Below, one piece after another: positions 34,010 to 43,471 of a stretch of 64,000 bases of DNA. The notes under the pieces are model-generated. The model made no database searches. It saw only the letters and a program-made list of their open reading frames with translations, and was not told the DNA's origin. How positions within the stretch are numbered: position 1 is the stretch's first letter; each line of letters starts with the position of its first letter. A program made the translations under genes and the position numbers. Origin of the DNA: Bilifractor sp002394235 (GTDB taxonomy: Bacteria; Bacillota; Clostridia; Lachnospirales; Lachnospiraceae); contig NZ_JBQKGJ010000021.1 in the NCBI RefSeq assembly GCF_052118845.1, positions 1-64,000 of the forward strand, read 5' to 3'.

Positions 34010-34177
34010 TATTTCACGGAGATTTCATCGACCTGATCTTTCATCTATTTCCCCATGCAGGATTAATATTTCGCCGAGATTTCACTGACAAGATCATTTA
34101 TCTATTTTCCCATGCAGGATTAGAATTTCGCCGAGATTTCATCAACAAGATCCTTCATCTATTTTCCCATGCAGAAT
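34010..34177. repeat. Tandem copies of the 3' end of mnmE
   Basis: Three imperfect units of about 57 bp begin near 34019, 34076 and 34133 (GAGATTTCATCRACMWGATC, then CATGCAGGATT). They match the last ~18 codons and stop codon of mnmE (34178-34215). They lie directly behind its stop and are not translated in frame. Confidence 0.75.
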
Positions 34178-35679
34178 TTTGCAAAGATTTCATTGACCAG
34201 ATCTTCTCCCAGTGACTCCCCGGTGATCCGGCCAAGTGCGTCTATTGCTCCCATCAGGTCGATGGACCAGAAATCCTCCGGCATCTGATCATCAATACTC
34301 TTGATCACGTAATCAAGGGAGTTTTCCGCATCCTCGAGTGCTTTTTTGTGGCGGGCGTTTGTGACATAGATCTGATCGTTGAATTCTATCTTACCATTGA
34401 AGAACATTTTTTCAATCTGTTTTTCCAGACCTTCCATCCCCTGTTTTTCCTTCGCCGAAAGATTCAGAATCACAGTTTCGGACAAGCCGGCAGAGTTACT
34501 CACATGCTCATGCAATCCGGCAGAGTCAGTCATTGTCTCACGCTGACCGCCGGAATGTTCCACGCCTGAAGTAAGTCCCGGATGAGCCGCAGTCGGAGTA
34601 AGTTCCGAATGACTCGCGAGTTCCTCCTTCAGCATATCTTCAGTGACCTCGGAATCCAGATCACTCTTGTTCAGGACAATGATGGTCCTCTTGTTTTGGA
34701 TCAATTTCATGATCTCGTAATCATTCTGATCCAGAGGAACCGACCGGTCGACGACATACAGGATCAGATCCGCGTCCCTGGCCTGATCAATTGCGCGATT
34801 GACACCGATCTGCTCGATCTTATCCGAGGCGTTCCGGATTCCCGCGGTGTCCAGTATACGCAGGGTAATGCCACGGACATTGATCTGTTCCTCCAGAACA
34901 TCTCTGGTTGTTCCGGCGATATCGGTGACAATTGCTCTTTCTTCCCCCAGCAGAAGATTCAGCAGAGAAGATTTTCCCGCGTTCGGCTTTCCGAGGATCA
35001 CCGTCTTGATTCCCTCCTGAATCAGTTTTCCGGAGTCGGCGGATTGCAAAAGCTTCCGGATTTCCGTCCTCTGCTCTTCCACAACCATGCGAAGTTCCGG
35101 TCCATACCCCTCCAGGCTGATGTGCTCCGGATCATCCAGTGCTGCCTCGATATGCGCGGTCTCATATAAGAGCTTCTGGCGAACCGTCTCTATTTTTTCC
35201 GAAATTGATCCCGACAGCTGCTGTTGCGCGCTTCTCAGAGCATAATCGTTTTTGGCCGAGATGATGTCCATAACAGCCTCTGCCTGTGACAGATCCATAC
35301 GGCCATTCAAAAAGGCCCTCTTTGTGAATTCTCCAGGTTCCGCCGGCCGCGCTCCGGCATGAATTACCGCCTCAAGAACTCTTCGGGTCGCCAGCACTCC
35401 TCCGTGACAGTCAATTTCTACCGTATTCTCACCTGTGTAGGAATGCGGCTCGCGCATCACCAGTACCAGAACCTCGTCTATTTTTTTTCCGTTATCGGAT
35501 ATGTAACCGTAATGAATCGTATATTGCTTCTGATCAGACAGCCTTTTCCCTTTTTTTCCTGAATAGACACGATCAGCAATCGCAAAGGCATTTTTGCCGC
35601 TGATCCTCACAATGCCGATTCCAGAGGGCGCCATTGCAGTTGAAATTGCTGCGATTGTATCATCAAAGTTTTCTGCCAT
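34159..35679 (-). CDS. mnmE: tRNA modification GTPase MnmE
   Basis: It encodes 506 aa from the ATG at 35679, behind AAAGGTG; an ATG 18 codons upstream lacks a good site. The N-terminal formyl-THF-binding domain (SGIGIVRISG) is followed by a G domain with GKPNAGKSSLLN, DIAGTTRD, DTAG and NKSD. The protein ends in FCMGK, keeping the C-terminal CxGK catalytic Cys. An extra ~45-residue Ser/Thr/His/Gly-rich stretch (HSELTPTAAHPG… to …SNSAGLSET) interrupts the G domain behind the NKSD motif and makes the protein longer than the usual ~455 aa. Confidence 0.95.
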   Translation of the reverse strand: MAENFDDTIAAISTAMAPSGIGIVRISGKNAFAIADRVYSGKKGKRLSDQKQYTIHYGYISDNGKKIDEVLVLVMREPHSYTGENTVEIDCHGGVLATRRVLEAVIHAGARPAEPGEFTKRAFLNGRMDLSQAEAVMDIISAKNDYALRSAQQQLSGSISEKIETVRQKLLYETAHIEAALDDPEHISLEGYGPELRMVVEEQRTEIRKLLQSADSGKLIQEGIKTVILGKPNAGKSSLLNLLLGEERAIVTDIAGTTRDVLEEQINVRGITLRILDTAGIRNASDKIEQIGVNRAIDQARDADLILYVVDRSVPLDQNDYEIMKLIQNKRTIIVLNKSDLDSEVTEDMLKEELASHSELTPTAAHPGLTSGVEHSGGQRETMTDSAGLHEHVSNSAGLSETVILNLSAKEKQGMEGLEKQIEKMFFNGKIEFNDQIYVTNARHKKALEDAENSLDYVIKSIDDQMPEDFWSIDLMGAIDALGRITGESLGEDLVNEIFAKFCMGK

Positions 35680-35753
35680 ATCCGATTTCACCTTTCTTTC
35701 ATGCCGCCAGATTTTTCGTAAACACTCACGCAATCATACCGATAAATCGCTTT

Positions 35754-35782
35754 TTATCAACATTGAACGTAAGTTATCAACA
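35754..35782. promoter_or_regulatory. Pair of DnaA-box-like 9-mers upstream of mnmE
   Basis: TTATCAACA occurs at 35754-35762 and 35774-35782, again exactly 20 bp apart as upstream of mnmG. Confidence 0.4.
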
Positions 35783-35912
35783 TAATCCGGGTTCACAAGA
35801 ATATCATTCTCTTCCAACGAGATAAAACACGCTGCGCGAGTTTTATTTCGCTATCGCGACGCTCGCCGCACACGAATACTTCGCATTCGGCTGCGGCTCA
35901 CTGTTCGCGTAA

Positions 35913-35992
35913 ATAAAAAACCCGCATCGAAAAAACATATAGCGGCATTCTCCGGATCTATCCGGCATGTCGATATGTTCTTCCGATGCGGG
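35913..35992 (-). terminator. Strong terminator behind jag
   Basis: On the minus strand, CCCGCATCG and CGATGCGGG form the outer stem around a second internal hairpin (TGCCGGAT…ATCCGG). TTTTTTATTT follows. It ends the rpmH-rnpA-yidD-yidC-jag transcript, 72 bp behind jag. Confidence 0.85.
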
Positions 35993-36064
35993 CGTCATAT
36001 ACATTCTGTAGTGATCCGCCTGCGGGTCATGACCGTTTTCTCTCTGATTCAGAGCAGGAAAAAA

Positions 36065-37033
36065 TCAGTCCCGGTAACCGCCCTTTTTCGGAGTTACAAC
36101 GACATGACGGTACGGTTCATTTCCCTCACTGTGCGTTTCCACATATTTGTTGTTCTGCAGTGCGGAATGAATGATTCTTCTCTCATAAGGATTCATTGCT
36201 TCCAGAGAAACCGCGTGATGACTTCTGCGGACCTTATTTGCGATATTGTTCGCCAGATTCTCCAGGGTTTCCTTGCGGCGTCTGCGATAATCCTCGGTAT
36301 CAAGCTTTACGCGGACATAGTTTTTCTGGTCCTTGTTCACGACAAGAGATACCAGATACTGAAGAGAATCGAGCGTCTGTCCTCTCTTACCGATCAGAAT
36401 ACCCATGTCATCGCCCTCAAAATCGATGTCGAGGCTTCCCTCTTCCTGGTTGTACTCAATTGTGATATTGACAGGAAGCTCCATTGCCTTGAAGATACCG
36501 TCCAGGAATTTGGATGCGGAAGCTTTCATCGTAACAATTTCTTCCGCTGTTCTCTCTACCGGTACTTCCTTCTTATCCGGAGTCTTTGTCTCTGCCGGCT
36601 TCTCATGTCCCGGCTCCTTATCTGCTTTTCCTGTGTCAGAAGACTCCGCCGGCTGCGTTTCTTTCCTCTCCTCTCCGCTTTTTCCGGATTTCTCTCCGGA
36701 TGTCATCCGCTGATCGGAGGTTTTCTCTGCACGAACCGGTTTTCCTTCGTTTTTCGCAGGTTCTGCCTGTGCTGCGGAATCCGCATTTTTCACCGATTCT
36801 GCTTTTGTCTCTGATCCATGATTCTCCGGAATCTTTCCGGATTTCTTATCTGCTTCCTTTTCCTCTTTCCGGCGGACCTGAATCACTGCCGGTTTACTGC
36901 CGATTCCAAGGAAGCCTGAACTGCCTTCACTGATCACCTGGATATCCAGCTGATCACTGGAGAGTCCAAGCTCGATACATGCTTTTGTAATGGCGTCATC
37001 CACGGTTTTCGCAGATACTTCCATAAAATCCAT
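36065..37033 (-). CDS. jag: RNA-binding protein Jag/KhpB
   Basis: It encodes about 322 aa; the ATG at 37033 is seven bases behind GGGAGG. Residues 1-50 form the Jag N-terminal domain (EVSAKTVDDAITKACIELGL). A charged low-complexity linker (60-160, Lys/Glu/Pro/Ser) follows, then a KH domain (GILIGKRGQTLDSLQYL) and a C-terminal R3H domain (NPYERRIIHSALQ). It binds RNA with KhpA and lies behind yidC as usual. The linker is long for the family. Confidence 0.93.
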   Translation of the reverse strand: MDFMEVSAKTVDDAITKACIELGLSSDQLDIQVISEGSSGFLGIGSKPAVIQVRRKEEKEADKKSGKIPENHGSETKAESVKNADSAAQAEPAKNEGKPVRAEKTSDQRMTSGEKSGKSGEERKETQPAESSDTGKADKEPGHEKPAETKTPDKKEVPVERTAEEIVTMKASASKFLDGIFKAMELPVNITIEYNQEEGSLDIDFEGDDMGILIGKRGQTLDSLQYLVSLVVNKDQKNYVRVKLDTEDYRRRRKETLENLANNIANKVRRSHHAVSLEAMNPYERRIIHSALQNNKYVETHSEGNEPYRHVVVTPKKGGYRD

Positions 37034-37047
37034 GTTCATGCCTCCCG

Positions 37048-38334
37048 TTATTTCCTTTCACTATTCCTTCCGCTGTTTTTTTTCTCATCAAAGCTCTTTA
37101 CCCAGTTTGCCTTCGCAGTGATGCTGTCCGGGTTCAGATTCTTTGTATCCCTGTAAAACTGAGAGGAATCAATATCTTTTCCGTTCGATCGTGAATTCTG
37201 AATATGCTTCACATTTGTACGGGCGTTCTGTGTTACGTTGCTGACGTAATCCTTGCTCTTTTCTTTTTTCTTTTCTGCCTTGACAGCCTGCTTCTCGATC
37301 ATCTCTTCGACATCAACTGCGCCTATGCTCCGGTTGATGATTACCTGCTGTATGGCACGGATCACTGCACCTGCAATCCAGTAGATACCGATACCCATGC
37401 TGAAGGTAACGCAGATAACTGCCGAAAAAATCGGCATGATCATGTTCATGCTGTTCATCTGACGAGCCATAGCGTTGTCACTGTCTGTGCTCTGCTGCGG
37501 CATCAGCTTCATGTTCAGCCACTGTGTAAACCATGCAAGCACAGGAACCAGGATACCCGCAATCAGTGCGCCGATAATTGCGGCTGTCGCCGTTCCTCCG
37601 GCAATGTTGCTGAAACCTGATTTGATGGCATCCCAAGGAGTCTCGGAAATGTTGATTCCCAGGAAGTTGTTGATTCTCGCGGACTGCGCGGCAACACTGC
37701 CCATCTGATCCTTAAAGGATGCAAACTGCTTGATGCCCTCAAGCTTGGCCCACTGTGACGGCTTCATCACATACATCATGTCGATGATCCGGTTTACGGT
37801 GTAATCACCTTTTCCGTTCACACGAATTTTGTTGTTTGCCACAAAATCGGTGATAATCTTCTGATATCCGTCAACAGTTGAAATTTTGACGGCAAGGCTG
37901 TTGAAAATATTCGCAACCCTGGATACATATCCGGGAATGTACAGAATTACCTGATACAGGCCGAACAGGATCGGCATCTGAATCAGCAGAGGCAGACAGC
38001 TTCCGGTAGGCGACACTCCGTACTTCGAGTACAGTGCCATCGTCTCCTCCTGCATCTTCTGCTGAGAAGCTGCATCTTTCTTTCCCTGATATTTTTTCTG
38101 CAGTTTCTGAAGTTCCGGCTGAATTGCGTTCATGACCTTGGAGCTCTTCTGCTGCTTGATCTGTACTGGTGTAAGGAATAAGTAGATGATAATGGTGAAG
38201 AATATGATACAAAGACCGATATTCGGAATACCAATTTTGTAAAGTACAAAATAAATTCCATTCATCAGCCATCCGAGCAGCTGCGCGATGTATTTGATCA
38301 AGGGCATGCTGGACTTGCTTAATAAAAGTTCCAA
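37048..38334 (-). CDS. yidC: Membrane protein insertase YidC/Oxa1
   Basis: It encodes 428 aa, most likely from the TTG at 38334, seven bases behind GGGAGGAAG; other in-frame starts are the ATG at 38307 and one far upstream within yidD. Hydrophobic segments at the N-terminus (GLCIIFFTIIIYLFLTPVQI) and in the middle flank the conserved FGLYQVI and FTQW segments. A basic cytoplasmic tail ends the protein, helping ribosome contact. There is no lipobox Cys; the first helix serves as anchor. An extended periplasmic-side loop (near 170-240) is longer than in B. subtilis SpoIIIJ. Confidence 0.93.
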   Translation of the reverse strand: MELLLSKSSMPLIKYIAQLLGWLMNGIYFVLYKIGIPNIGLCIIFFTIIIYLFLTPVQIKQQKSSKVMNAIQPELQKLQKKYQGKKDAASQQKMQEETMALYSKYGVSPTGSCLPLLIQMPILFGLYQVILYIPGYVSRVANIFNSLAVKISTVDGYQKIITDFVANNKIRVNGKGDYTVNRIIDMMYVMKPSQWAKLEGIKQFASFKDQMGSVAAQSARINNFLGINISETPWDAIKSGFSNIAGGTATAAIIGALIAGILVPVLAWFTQWLNMKLMPQQSTDSDNAMARQMNSMNMIMPIFSAVICVTFSMGIGIYWIAGAVIRAIQQVIINRSIGAVDVEEMIEKQAVKAEKKKEKSKDYVSNVTQNARTNVKHIQNSRSNGKDIDSSQFYRDTKNLNPDSITAKANWVKSFDEKKNSGRNSERK

Positions 38335-38365
38335 ATTATCTTCCTCCCGGAATTTTCTTTCTGGC

Positions 38366-38596
38366 TCACGGTACCGGATCAATCCCGCCGTGCGAGAACG
38401 GATTGCATCTCAGGATTCTCCAGGACGCCAGCAAGCCGCCTTTGACTGCACCATATTTCTCAATCGCCTGTACAGCGTACTGGGAGCAGGACGGAATGTA
38501 AGGACAACGGATTCCTCCCTTTAATGGCGACAGATATTTCTGATAAAGACGAATCCCCTGTATCATGACATACCTGGGTTTCATTTTCTGATTCAT
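38366..38596 (-). CDS. yidD: Membrane protein insertion efficiency factor YidD
   Basis: It encodes 76 aa. The signature GIRLYQKYLSP, CPYIPSCSQYAVQAIEKYG and RILRCNPFSHGGIDPVP is complete. It is a small amphipathic membrane-associated factor that assists YidC. It overlaps the rnpA stop by 4 bp, and GGAGG lies upstream. Confidence 0.96.
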   Translation of the reverse strand: MNQKMKPRYVMIQGIRLYQKYLSPLKGGIRCPYIPSCSQYAVQAIEKYGAVKGGLLASWRILRCNPFSHGGIDPVP

Positions 38597-38937
38597 TCTT
38601 TATCCTCCAGTATGTGATGTCTTCTGCCCAGATGATAGAGCGCGTCCGCGATCTCCTTCTGTGTGCAGTTCTTTGATCCGACTCTGCAGATGACAACCAC
38701 ATCAAAGCCCTTGGAAAAACTTTCCTCCTTTAATCTGTAAGCCTCTCTGACCAGTCTGCACAGATGGTGACGAACCACACTGTTGCCGACCTTCTTGCTG
38801 ACAGAAATACCGATTCTGTTTTTTTCCAGTTGATTTTCCAGGATGTACATGACAAGATATTTATTTGCTGCTGATGTTCCCTGTCTGTAAACCTTCTGAA
38901 AATCCGTGTTTTTCTTCAGACTTTCTGAAAACTTCAT
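38593..38937 (-). CDS. rnpA: Ribonuclease P protein component
   Basis: It encodes 114 aa. The sequence YLVMYILENQLEKNRIGISVSKKVGNSVVRHHLCRLVREAYR has the usual order (hydrophobic strand, GISVSKKVGN, RNR helix). The helix reads RHHLCRLVRE, so two of the Arg/Asn positions of the standard RNR motif are His. It binds the 5' leader of pre-tRNA with the RNase P RNA. It lies between rpmH and yidD as normal. Confidence 0.95.
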   Translation of the reverse strand: MKFSESLKKNTDFQKVYRQGTSAANKYLVMYILENQLEKNRIGISVSKKVGNSVVRHHLCRLVREAYRLKEESFSKGFDVVVICRVGSKNCTQKEIADALYHLGRRHHILEDKE

Positions 38938-39018
38938 GTGTATTCCTTTTCAAAAGTATTCTTTCATAAGAAAAGACCACAGAATAAACTGCGGTCTCCG
39001 GTCTGCTTCAATCTATGC

Positions 39019-39150
39019 TTATGCTAATACTTTTCTGCCTTTTGCACGTCTTGCAGCTAAAACTTTTCTTCCGCCCTTTGTAGCCATTCTTGCGCGGAAT
39101 CCGTGAACTCTTTTATCAACCTTCTTCGGCTGCCATGTCATCTTACTCAT
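39019..39150 (-). CDS. rpmH: 50S ribosomal protein L34
   Basis: It encodes 43 aa: MTWQPKKVDKRVHGFRARM, then ATKGGRKVLAARRAKGRK, the L34 signature. AAGGAGGAAG lies 7 bp upstream. It is the first gene of the rnpA-yidC operon, behind the promoter at 39290-39318. Confidence 0.97.
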   Translation of the reverse strand: MSKMTWQPKKVDKRVHGFRARMATKGGRKVLAARRAKGRKVLA

Positions 39151-39289
39151 AATTATCTTCCTCCTTGCTTTCCTCAACATGCCGCTCTGAATTCATGCGG
39201 CGAGACAAATCTTTTTTACTTCCGGATCCGTCAATCATAAAGGTCAGATCCGTGCAGTCATATACCTCTTTCCAGAGAACATCTGTTTT

Positions 39290-39318
39290 ATTATAAGCAT
39301 TCAAAGGCGGCGCGTCAA
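39290..39318 (-). promoter_or_regulatory. Consensus sigma-A promoter for rpmH operon
   Basis: TTGACG (39313-39318) and TATAAT (39290-39295) on the minus strand have a 17-bp spacer. The ~135-nt leader contains hairpin GCCGCATGAATTCAGAGCGGC-like (39170-39200), a possible control point for ribosomal protein expression. Confidence 0.8.
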
Positions 39319-39628
39319 GGCCTTTATGTATAAGGACTCCGCAATTTATGTATAAGGATTTTTCAATTCGGACAGCCACGCATCAGCGATTTTCTTCCTA
39401 ATATCAGTACAGTTTCTGAACTTGACAATCATGGGATTTATGGTAATGTGAAAATCATATTTGCGAGCTTGTTTCTGCAGGCACAGTAAACCCTCATGCC
39501 CCGCAAGCGGGCCGCCACAACATGTACAAAGCCAATTGTTTTCCTTTTCATCAGGCGGGAACCGCGATGCAAAAGCATTATGGCTGAGTCTGCAAATGTC
39601 ATTTTGATAAACAGTGGGATATCGACAT
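39319..39628. other. Gap between rpmH promoter and first polysaccharide gene
   Basis: It contains a CCCCGCAAGCGGG hairpin module (39499-39512) shared with the repeat near 53622. I see no gene and no DnaA-box cluster, although in many bacteria this rpmH-side gap is part of the origin. Confidence 0.5.
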
Positions 39629-40612
39629 ATGAATTTTGGATTTGTAATTCTGCATTACAGGGCTTATGAGATGACCGTCAGATGTGTGTCATCCATACTT
39701 AAGCTGTTTTCCTCAGACAATCTTCACATTGCTGTTGTAGATAATGCATCTCCCGATGGAAGCGGGAAGCGTTTGCAGGAGCATTTCTCAGGCAAATCAC
39801 AGGTAGAGGTAATTCTGAATCATGAAAACCTGGGCTTTGCCAGGGGAAACAACGCAGGCTATGATTTTCTGATTCAGCACTACGATCTCGATTTTGTGAT
39901 TGTGATGAACAATGATGTCATCATTGAGCAGTCAGATTTTCTTCAGAAAATCGCAGAAAAATATCAGGAAACGCCTTTCTCCGTTCTCGGACCGGATACC
40001 TATTCGACATCACGTAAGGTCCATCAAAATCCCTTCAGTCTTTCCGTAATATCCGAAGAGGAATTGACCCTGAAAGCACAATATTACCATGAAATTATGG
40101 AACATCCCGGATTTATGTATCTGGAGGAGTCTCTGCGATATTTTTTCATCAATATTAAGCCGGTATATTCATTTGTTCACGCTCTGTCGAATCTTGCGAG
40201 AAGAATTCTCGGAAAATACTCAGCAGAAGATGAAATGCAGAAGAAAGCCGAGCGTGATCATCAGGAACAACTGAAAACGCTCTGGCAGAAATATCGGGAG
40301 GATGTAGTTCTTTTTGGCGCATGCTATATTTTCTCACGCGATTTTATCCGGAAACGTCCCTATTGCTTTTACCCGGATACCTTTATGTACTTCGAAGAGC
40401 AGATCCTGGGGTATGAATGTCAGCGGGATCATTTAAAGGTCGTTTATGATCCGGCACTCCAGGTACTCCATTTTGAGGATGTATCAACCAGACAATCCCT
40501 GAAGACCGGTTATCAGAGATTTCTTTTTAAATCACGTGAAATGGAAAAATCCTGTAATTTACTTCTGTCATTAATGAGAAAGGACAAGGAAGCGATTCCG
40601 CCTCATTCTTAA
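39629..40612 (+). CDS. Glycosyltransferase family 2
   Basis: It encodes 327 aa from the ATG at 39629. The GT-A nucleotide-binding pattern is FVILHYRAYEMTVRCV, VVDNASPDGS (near 43), NLGFARGNNAGYD and the metal site VIMNNDVII (near 100). It resembles rhamnosyltransferase-type GT2 enzymes of polysaccharide loci. It is the first gene of the cluster and 18 bp ahead of the flippase gene. The substrate is unknown. Confidence 0.85.
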   Translation: MNFGFVILHYRAYEMTVRCVSSILKLFSSDNLHIAVVDNASPDGSGKRLQEHFSGKSQVEVILNHENLGFARGNNAGYDFLIQHYDLDFVIVMNNDVIIEQSDFLQKIAEKYQETPFSVLGPDTYSTSRKVHQNPFSLSVISEEELTLKAQYYHEIMEHPGFMYLEESLRYFFINIKPVYSFVHALSNLARRILGKYSAEDEMQKKAERDHQEQLKTLWQKYREDVVLFGACYIFSRDFIRKRPYCFYPDTFMYFEEQILGYECQRDHLKVVYDPALQVLHFEDVSTRQSLKTGYQRFLFKSREMEKSCNLLLSLMRKDKEAIPPHS

Positions 40613-40630
40613 ATTCTGCAAAAATGATGC

Positions 40631-42097
40631 ATGAGAACGAATCACTTCTCAGATAATATGAGTAGCCAGTCATCTCTTCGTAAAAACGCTGTTCTCAACA
40701 CGATCAAACAGATCTGTACCATTATATATCCGATTATTACTTTCCCCTATATATCACGTGTACTGGGGAAGTATTATTATGGAAAAGTTAATTTCAGTAA
40801 TTCTATCGTAAGCTACATTCTTATGATTGCTGCCCTCGGCATAACCAACTATTCCATTCGCGAGGGTTCAAGAATTAAAGACGACAGGAAGGAACTTCAG
40901 AAGTTCTGCAATCAGATCTTTTCTATAAATATCTGTTCTATGATTGTGGCATATATTGTTCTTTTTCTGCTGATCTGCTTCTGGAAAAAACTGGACGGGT
41001 ATACTCTTCTGCTGTTAATTCAGGCTTCTACGGTACTTTTTAATACCATTGGTACCGACTGGATCAATTCCATATTCGAAGATTATGAATTTATTACCAT
41101 CCGATACATTATATGTCAGGGAATTGCAGTAGTTCTGATGCTTTTGCTTGTACACAGCAAAAACGATTATCTGCTTTACGCGGTTACCTGCTCCATCGGT
41201 ACAATATTGGCGAATATCATGAATGTCACCTACATTCGCAAGCACTATGATCTGCATCCGCGTCTGACTCTTCATATGGACCTTCACCGTAATATGAAGC
41301 CGATTTTCATGCTCTTTGGATCCGCCGTTGCCACGACTATTTATGTGAACTCGGATATTACCATTCTCGGTCTTCTGAAAAATGAATCAGAGGTAGGTCT
41401 TTATACTGTGTCCTCGAAGTTCTATACCATGCTGAAACAGATGCTGAATGCATCTCTTACGGTCGCTGTTCCGAGAATATCTCACGAGAGGGACAGTGTA
41501 AAACCGCAGACGCTGAATCGTCACCTCAGCCGGATCATAGGCAGTCTGATTATTTTTTCCTTCCCGATAAGCGCAGGACTCTTCAGTCTGTCCAGGAATA
41601 TTATCGTTCTGTTTTCTGGTGTTGAATATGAGATGGCCTTTACATCTCTTCAGATTCTGAGTATCTCCATCATATTTGCGACCATGGCTTCCTTCTTCAT
41701 TAATGTAATCATGATTTCCTTCGGAATGGAGACACAGGTACTTTTTGCAACTATGTTTTCCGCACTCATTAATATTGTTCTCAACTTCGTCCTCATTCCG
41801 GCCTTCGGACAAAATGCTGCCGCGTTCACCACATTATTGTCAGAGATTTCTATTTTCTGTCTTGGTATCTTCTACACCCGAAAAAAGGTTAAGATTTCAA
41901 TCAGACGGAATGTGGTCATTGCCGCCACAGAGTTTGCCGCTGTCATGGTAATCTGTGCAGGAATCAGGCATTTTCTGAGCAGTAATAATTTAATGACCAT
42001 CTTTCTCTGTGTAATTCTCTGCGCGGCGGCATGTCTTGGAATTCTATTCTGCCTCGATAAAGATGATGTTAAGAAGCTGATTCATTTTCGGAAGTGA
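40631..42097 (+). CDS. wzx: Polysaccharide flippase (Wzx-like, MATE/MVF superfamily)
   Basis: It encodes 488 aa with about 12-14 membrane helices. The opening KNAVLNTIKQICTIIYPIITFPYISRVLG is the classical oligosaccharide flippase start. It should translocate lipid-linked repeat units across the membrane. It is cotranscribed with the upstream GT2. The start may be the ATG at 40631 or the one nine codons later; neither has a strong ribosome binding site. Confidence 0.9.
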   Translation: MRTNHFSDNMSSQSSLRKNAVLNTIKQICTIIYPIITFPYISRVLGKYYYGKVNFSNSIVSYILMIAALGITNYSIREGSRIKDDRKELQKFCNQIFSINICSMIVAYIVLFLLICFWKKLDGYTLLLLIQASTVLFNTIGTDWINSIFEDYEFITIRYIICQGIAVVLMLLLVHSKNDYLLYAVTCSIGTILANIMNVTYIRKHYDLHPRLTLHMDLHRNMKPIFMLFGSAVATTIYVNSDITILGLLKNESEVGLYTVSSKFYTMLKQMLNASLTVAVPRISHERDSVKPQTLNRHLSRIIGSLIIFSFPISAGLFSLSRNIIVLFSGVEYEMAFTSLQILSISIIFATMASFFINVIMISFGMETQVLFATMFSALINIVLNFVLIPAFGQNAAAFTTLLSEISIFCLGIFYTRKKVKISIRRNVVIAATEFAAVMVICAGIRHFLSSNNLMTIFLCVILCAAACLGILFCLDKDDVKKLIHFRK

Positions 42098-42152
42098 ACC
42101 GGTAAAATGTATTCCAGAAAAACCGCATTCTACAGGGACCTGAGTCCCTGTT

Positions 42153-43028
42153 CTACTTTTTGCCCGATCTTCCCCAGAGTCCCATGTGATTTGCAATCAT
42201 ACGGACCAGAATGGAAAAACTGAATTTTGTATGAAGACTTTCTCTGAGAAAAATCCCTGCCTTTTCAGAATCCCCATCAACTGCGCACGCATGTGCCATC
42301 ATGCGCAGCTGATGAGCTTTGGATAACGGATATTTGTCATACCATGATTTATATTTCTCGTAGATTTTCTCTCCGGCGGTATTGGTTACCCTCGATGAAA
42401 TGCTGTCGTCCATGACCACACTGTTTACCAGCGGTTTTTTGATATAACCGATTTTGTAGCCTTTAACAGCCGTATGAATTACAAAATCCCAATCCTGGAA
42501 ACGCCTGAGGTTTTCATCAAACATGATATCCAATGCCACCTCACGCCGTACAACGATCGTCTGCGTACTGATCAGATTGCCATATAGCAGCTGATCCACA
42601 GCATCCCCGGTCTCATCAAAATCACGGAGCGGATGATAAGTCGTCGTTCCGTTTTCAATGCGATTCATTCCGCAGAAAACCAGATCCTTTTTGTTCTCAA
42701 TCAGATATTTAGATTCCTCTTCCAGCTTTTCCGGCATCCATTCATCGTCACTGTCCTGAAAGGCGATGATATTTCCTGACGCCATGCGGATTCCTACGTT
42801 TCTTGCATGATTTGCTCCCTGATTTGATTCGTATCGATGATAAATGACACGGCTGTCCGGAAAATCACGGAAGATCTCTTCCGTGCCGTCGGTAGAACCA
42901 TCATCAACCACGATTACCTCAAGGTTCTGATAAGACTGATTCAGCACACTTCTCAGACAATTTGTAATAGAATCTCTGCGGTTATATGTCGGTATAACAA
43001 CTGATATTTTCTCTTGTTTTTCATTCAT
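42153..43028 (-). CDS. Glycosyltransferase family 2
   Basis: It encodes 291 aa. The sequence begins KISVVIPTYNRRDSITNCLRSVL, followed by VVDDGSTDGTEE (near 40), NQGANHARNVGI and the DXD-like FQDSDDEW (near 92). It is a standard inverting GT-A glycosyltransferase with a short C-terminal helical part. It is convergent to the flippase gene. Confidence 0.88.
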   Translation of the reverse strand: MNEKQEKISVVIPTYNRRDSITNCLRSVLNQSYQNLEVIVVDDGSTDGTEEIFRDFPDSRVIYHRYESNQGANHARNVGIRMASGNIIAFQDSDDEWMPEKLEEESKYLIENKKDLVFCGMNRIENGTTTYHPLRDFDETGDAVDQLLYGNLISTQTIVVRREVALDIMFDENLRRFQDWDFVIHTAVKGYKIGYIKKPLVNSVVMDDSISSRVTNTAGEKIYEKYKSWYDKYPLSKAHQLRMMAHACAVDGDSEKAGIFLRESLHTKFSFSILVRMIANHMGLWGRSGKK

Positions 43029-43471
43029 AATACTATACCTGCTTTAATCTGATTCTGAATAAAAATCTGCCTCTTCTGCCGGATCTCTATCATCATCTTA
43101 CAGATCTGCTGCAGCTTCTGCCAGATCAAAATTTTCATTTGAATCATGCCTGATTCGATGATTCTCCCTGAAATCTTCCGGCGATAAAAGGCCAATTTAC
43201 ATCTAAATATATCATCGACCCCCAACTATTTCAACTAACGCGGTATGGCGATTTCATGCGCCATAGACGACAGACGCCAATACGGTAACTGTATAAGCTA
43301 CGGATTGCTCCGTGCTTCGCACTCTCGCAATCCTACAGGTATTCGCGTTTTCGAAGAGCTTATACAGTAATATCAAATTGTAAGCTTTCCTTGTTTGTGG
43401 TATCATAAATAAACATGTAAAGAGCCATAGACAGTCTTGTCCGCATCATTTCGCTGCTTAGGAGATTCCGA
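43029..43471. other. Intergenic region with a short palindromic repeat element
   Basis: An 81-bp element at 43288-43368 has ACTGTATAAG/CTTATACAGT ends and an interior that is a shortened, inverted version of the 27281 element (GATTGCTCCGTGCTTCGCAC, TACAGGTATTCGCGTTTTCG). The remaining sequence holds no clear gene. Confidence 0.6.

Noticed and set aside
39143..39379. Open frame of 78 codons upstream of rpmH
   Set aside because: It overlaps the rpmH promoter, leader and start; composition and position indicate a chance frame.
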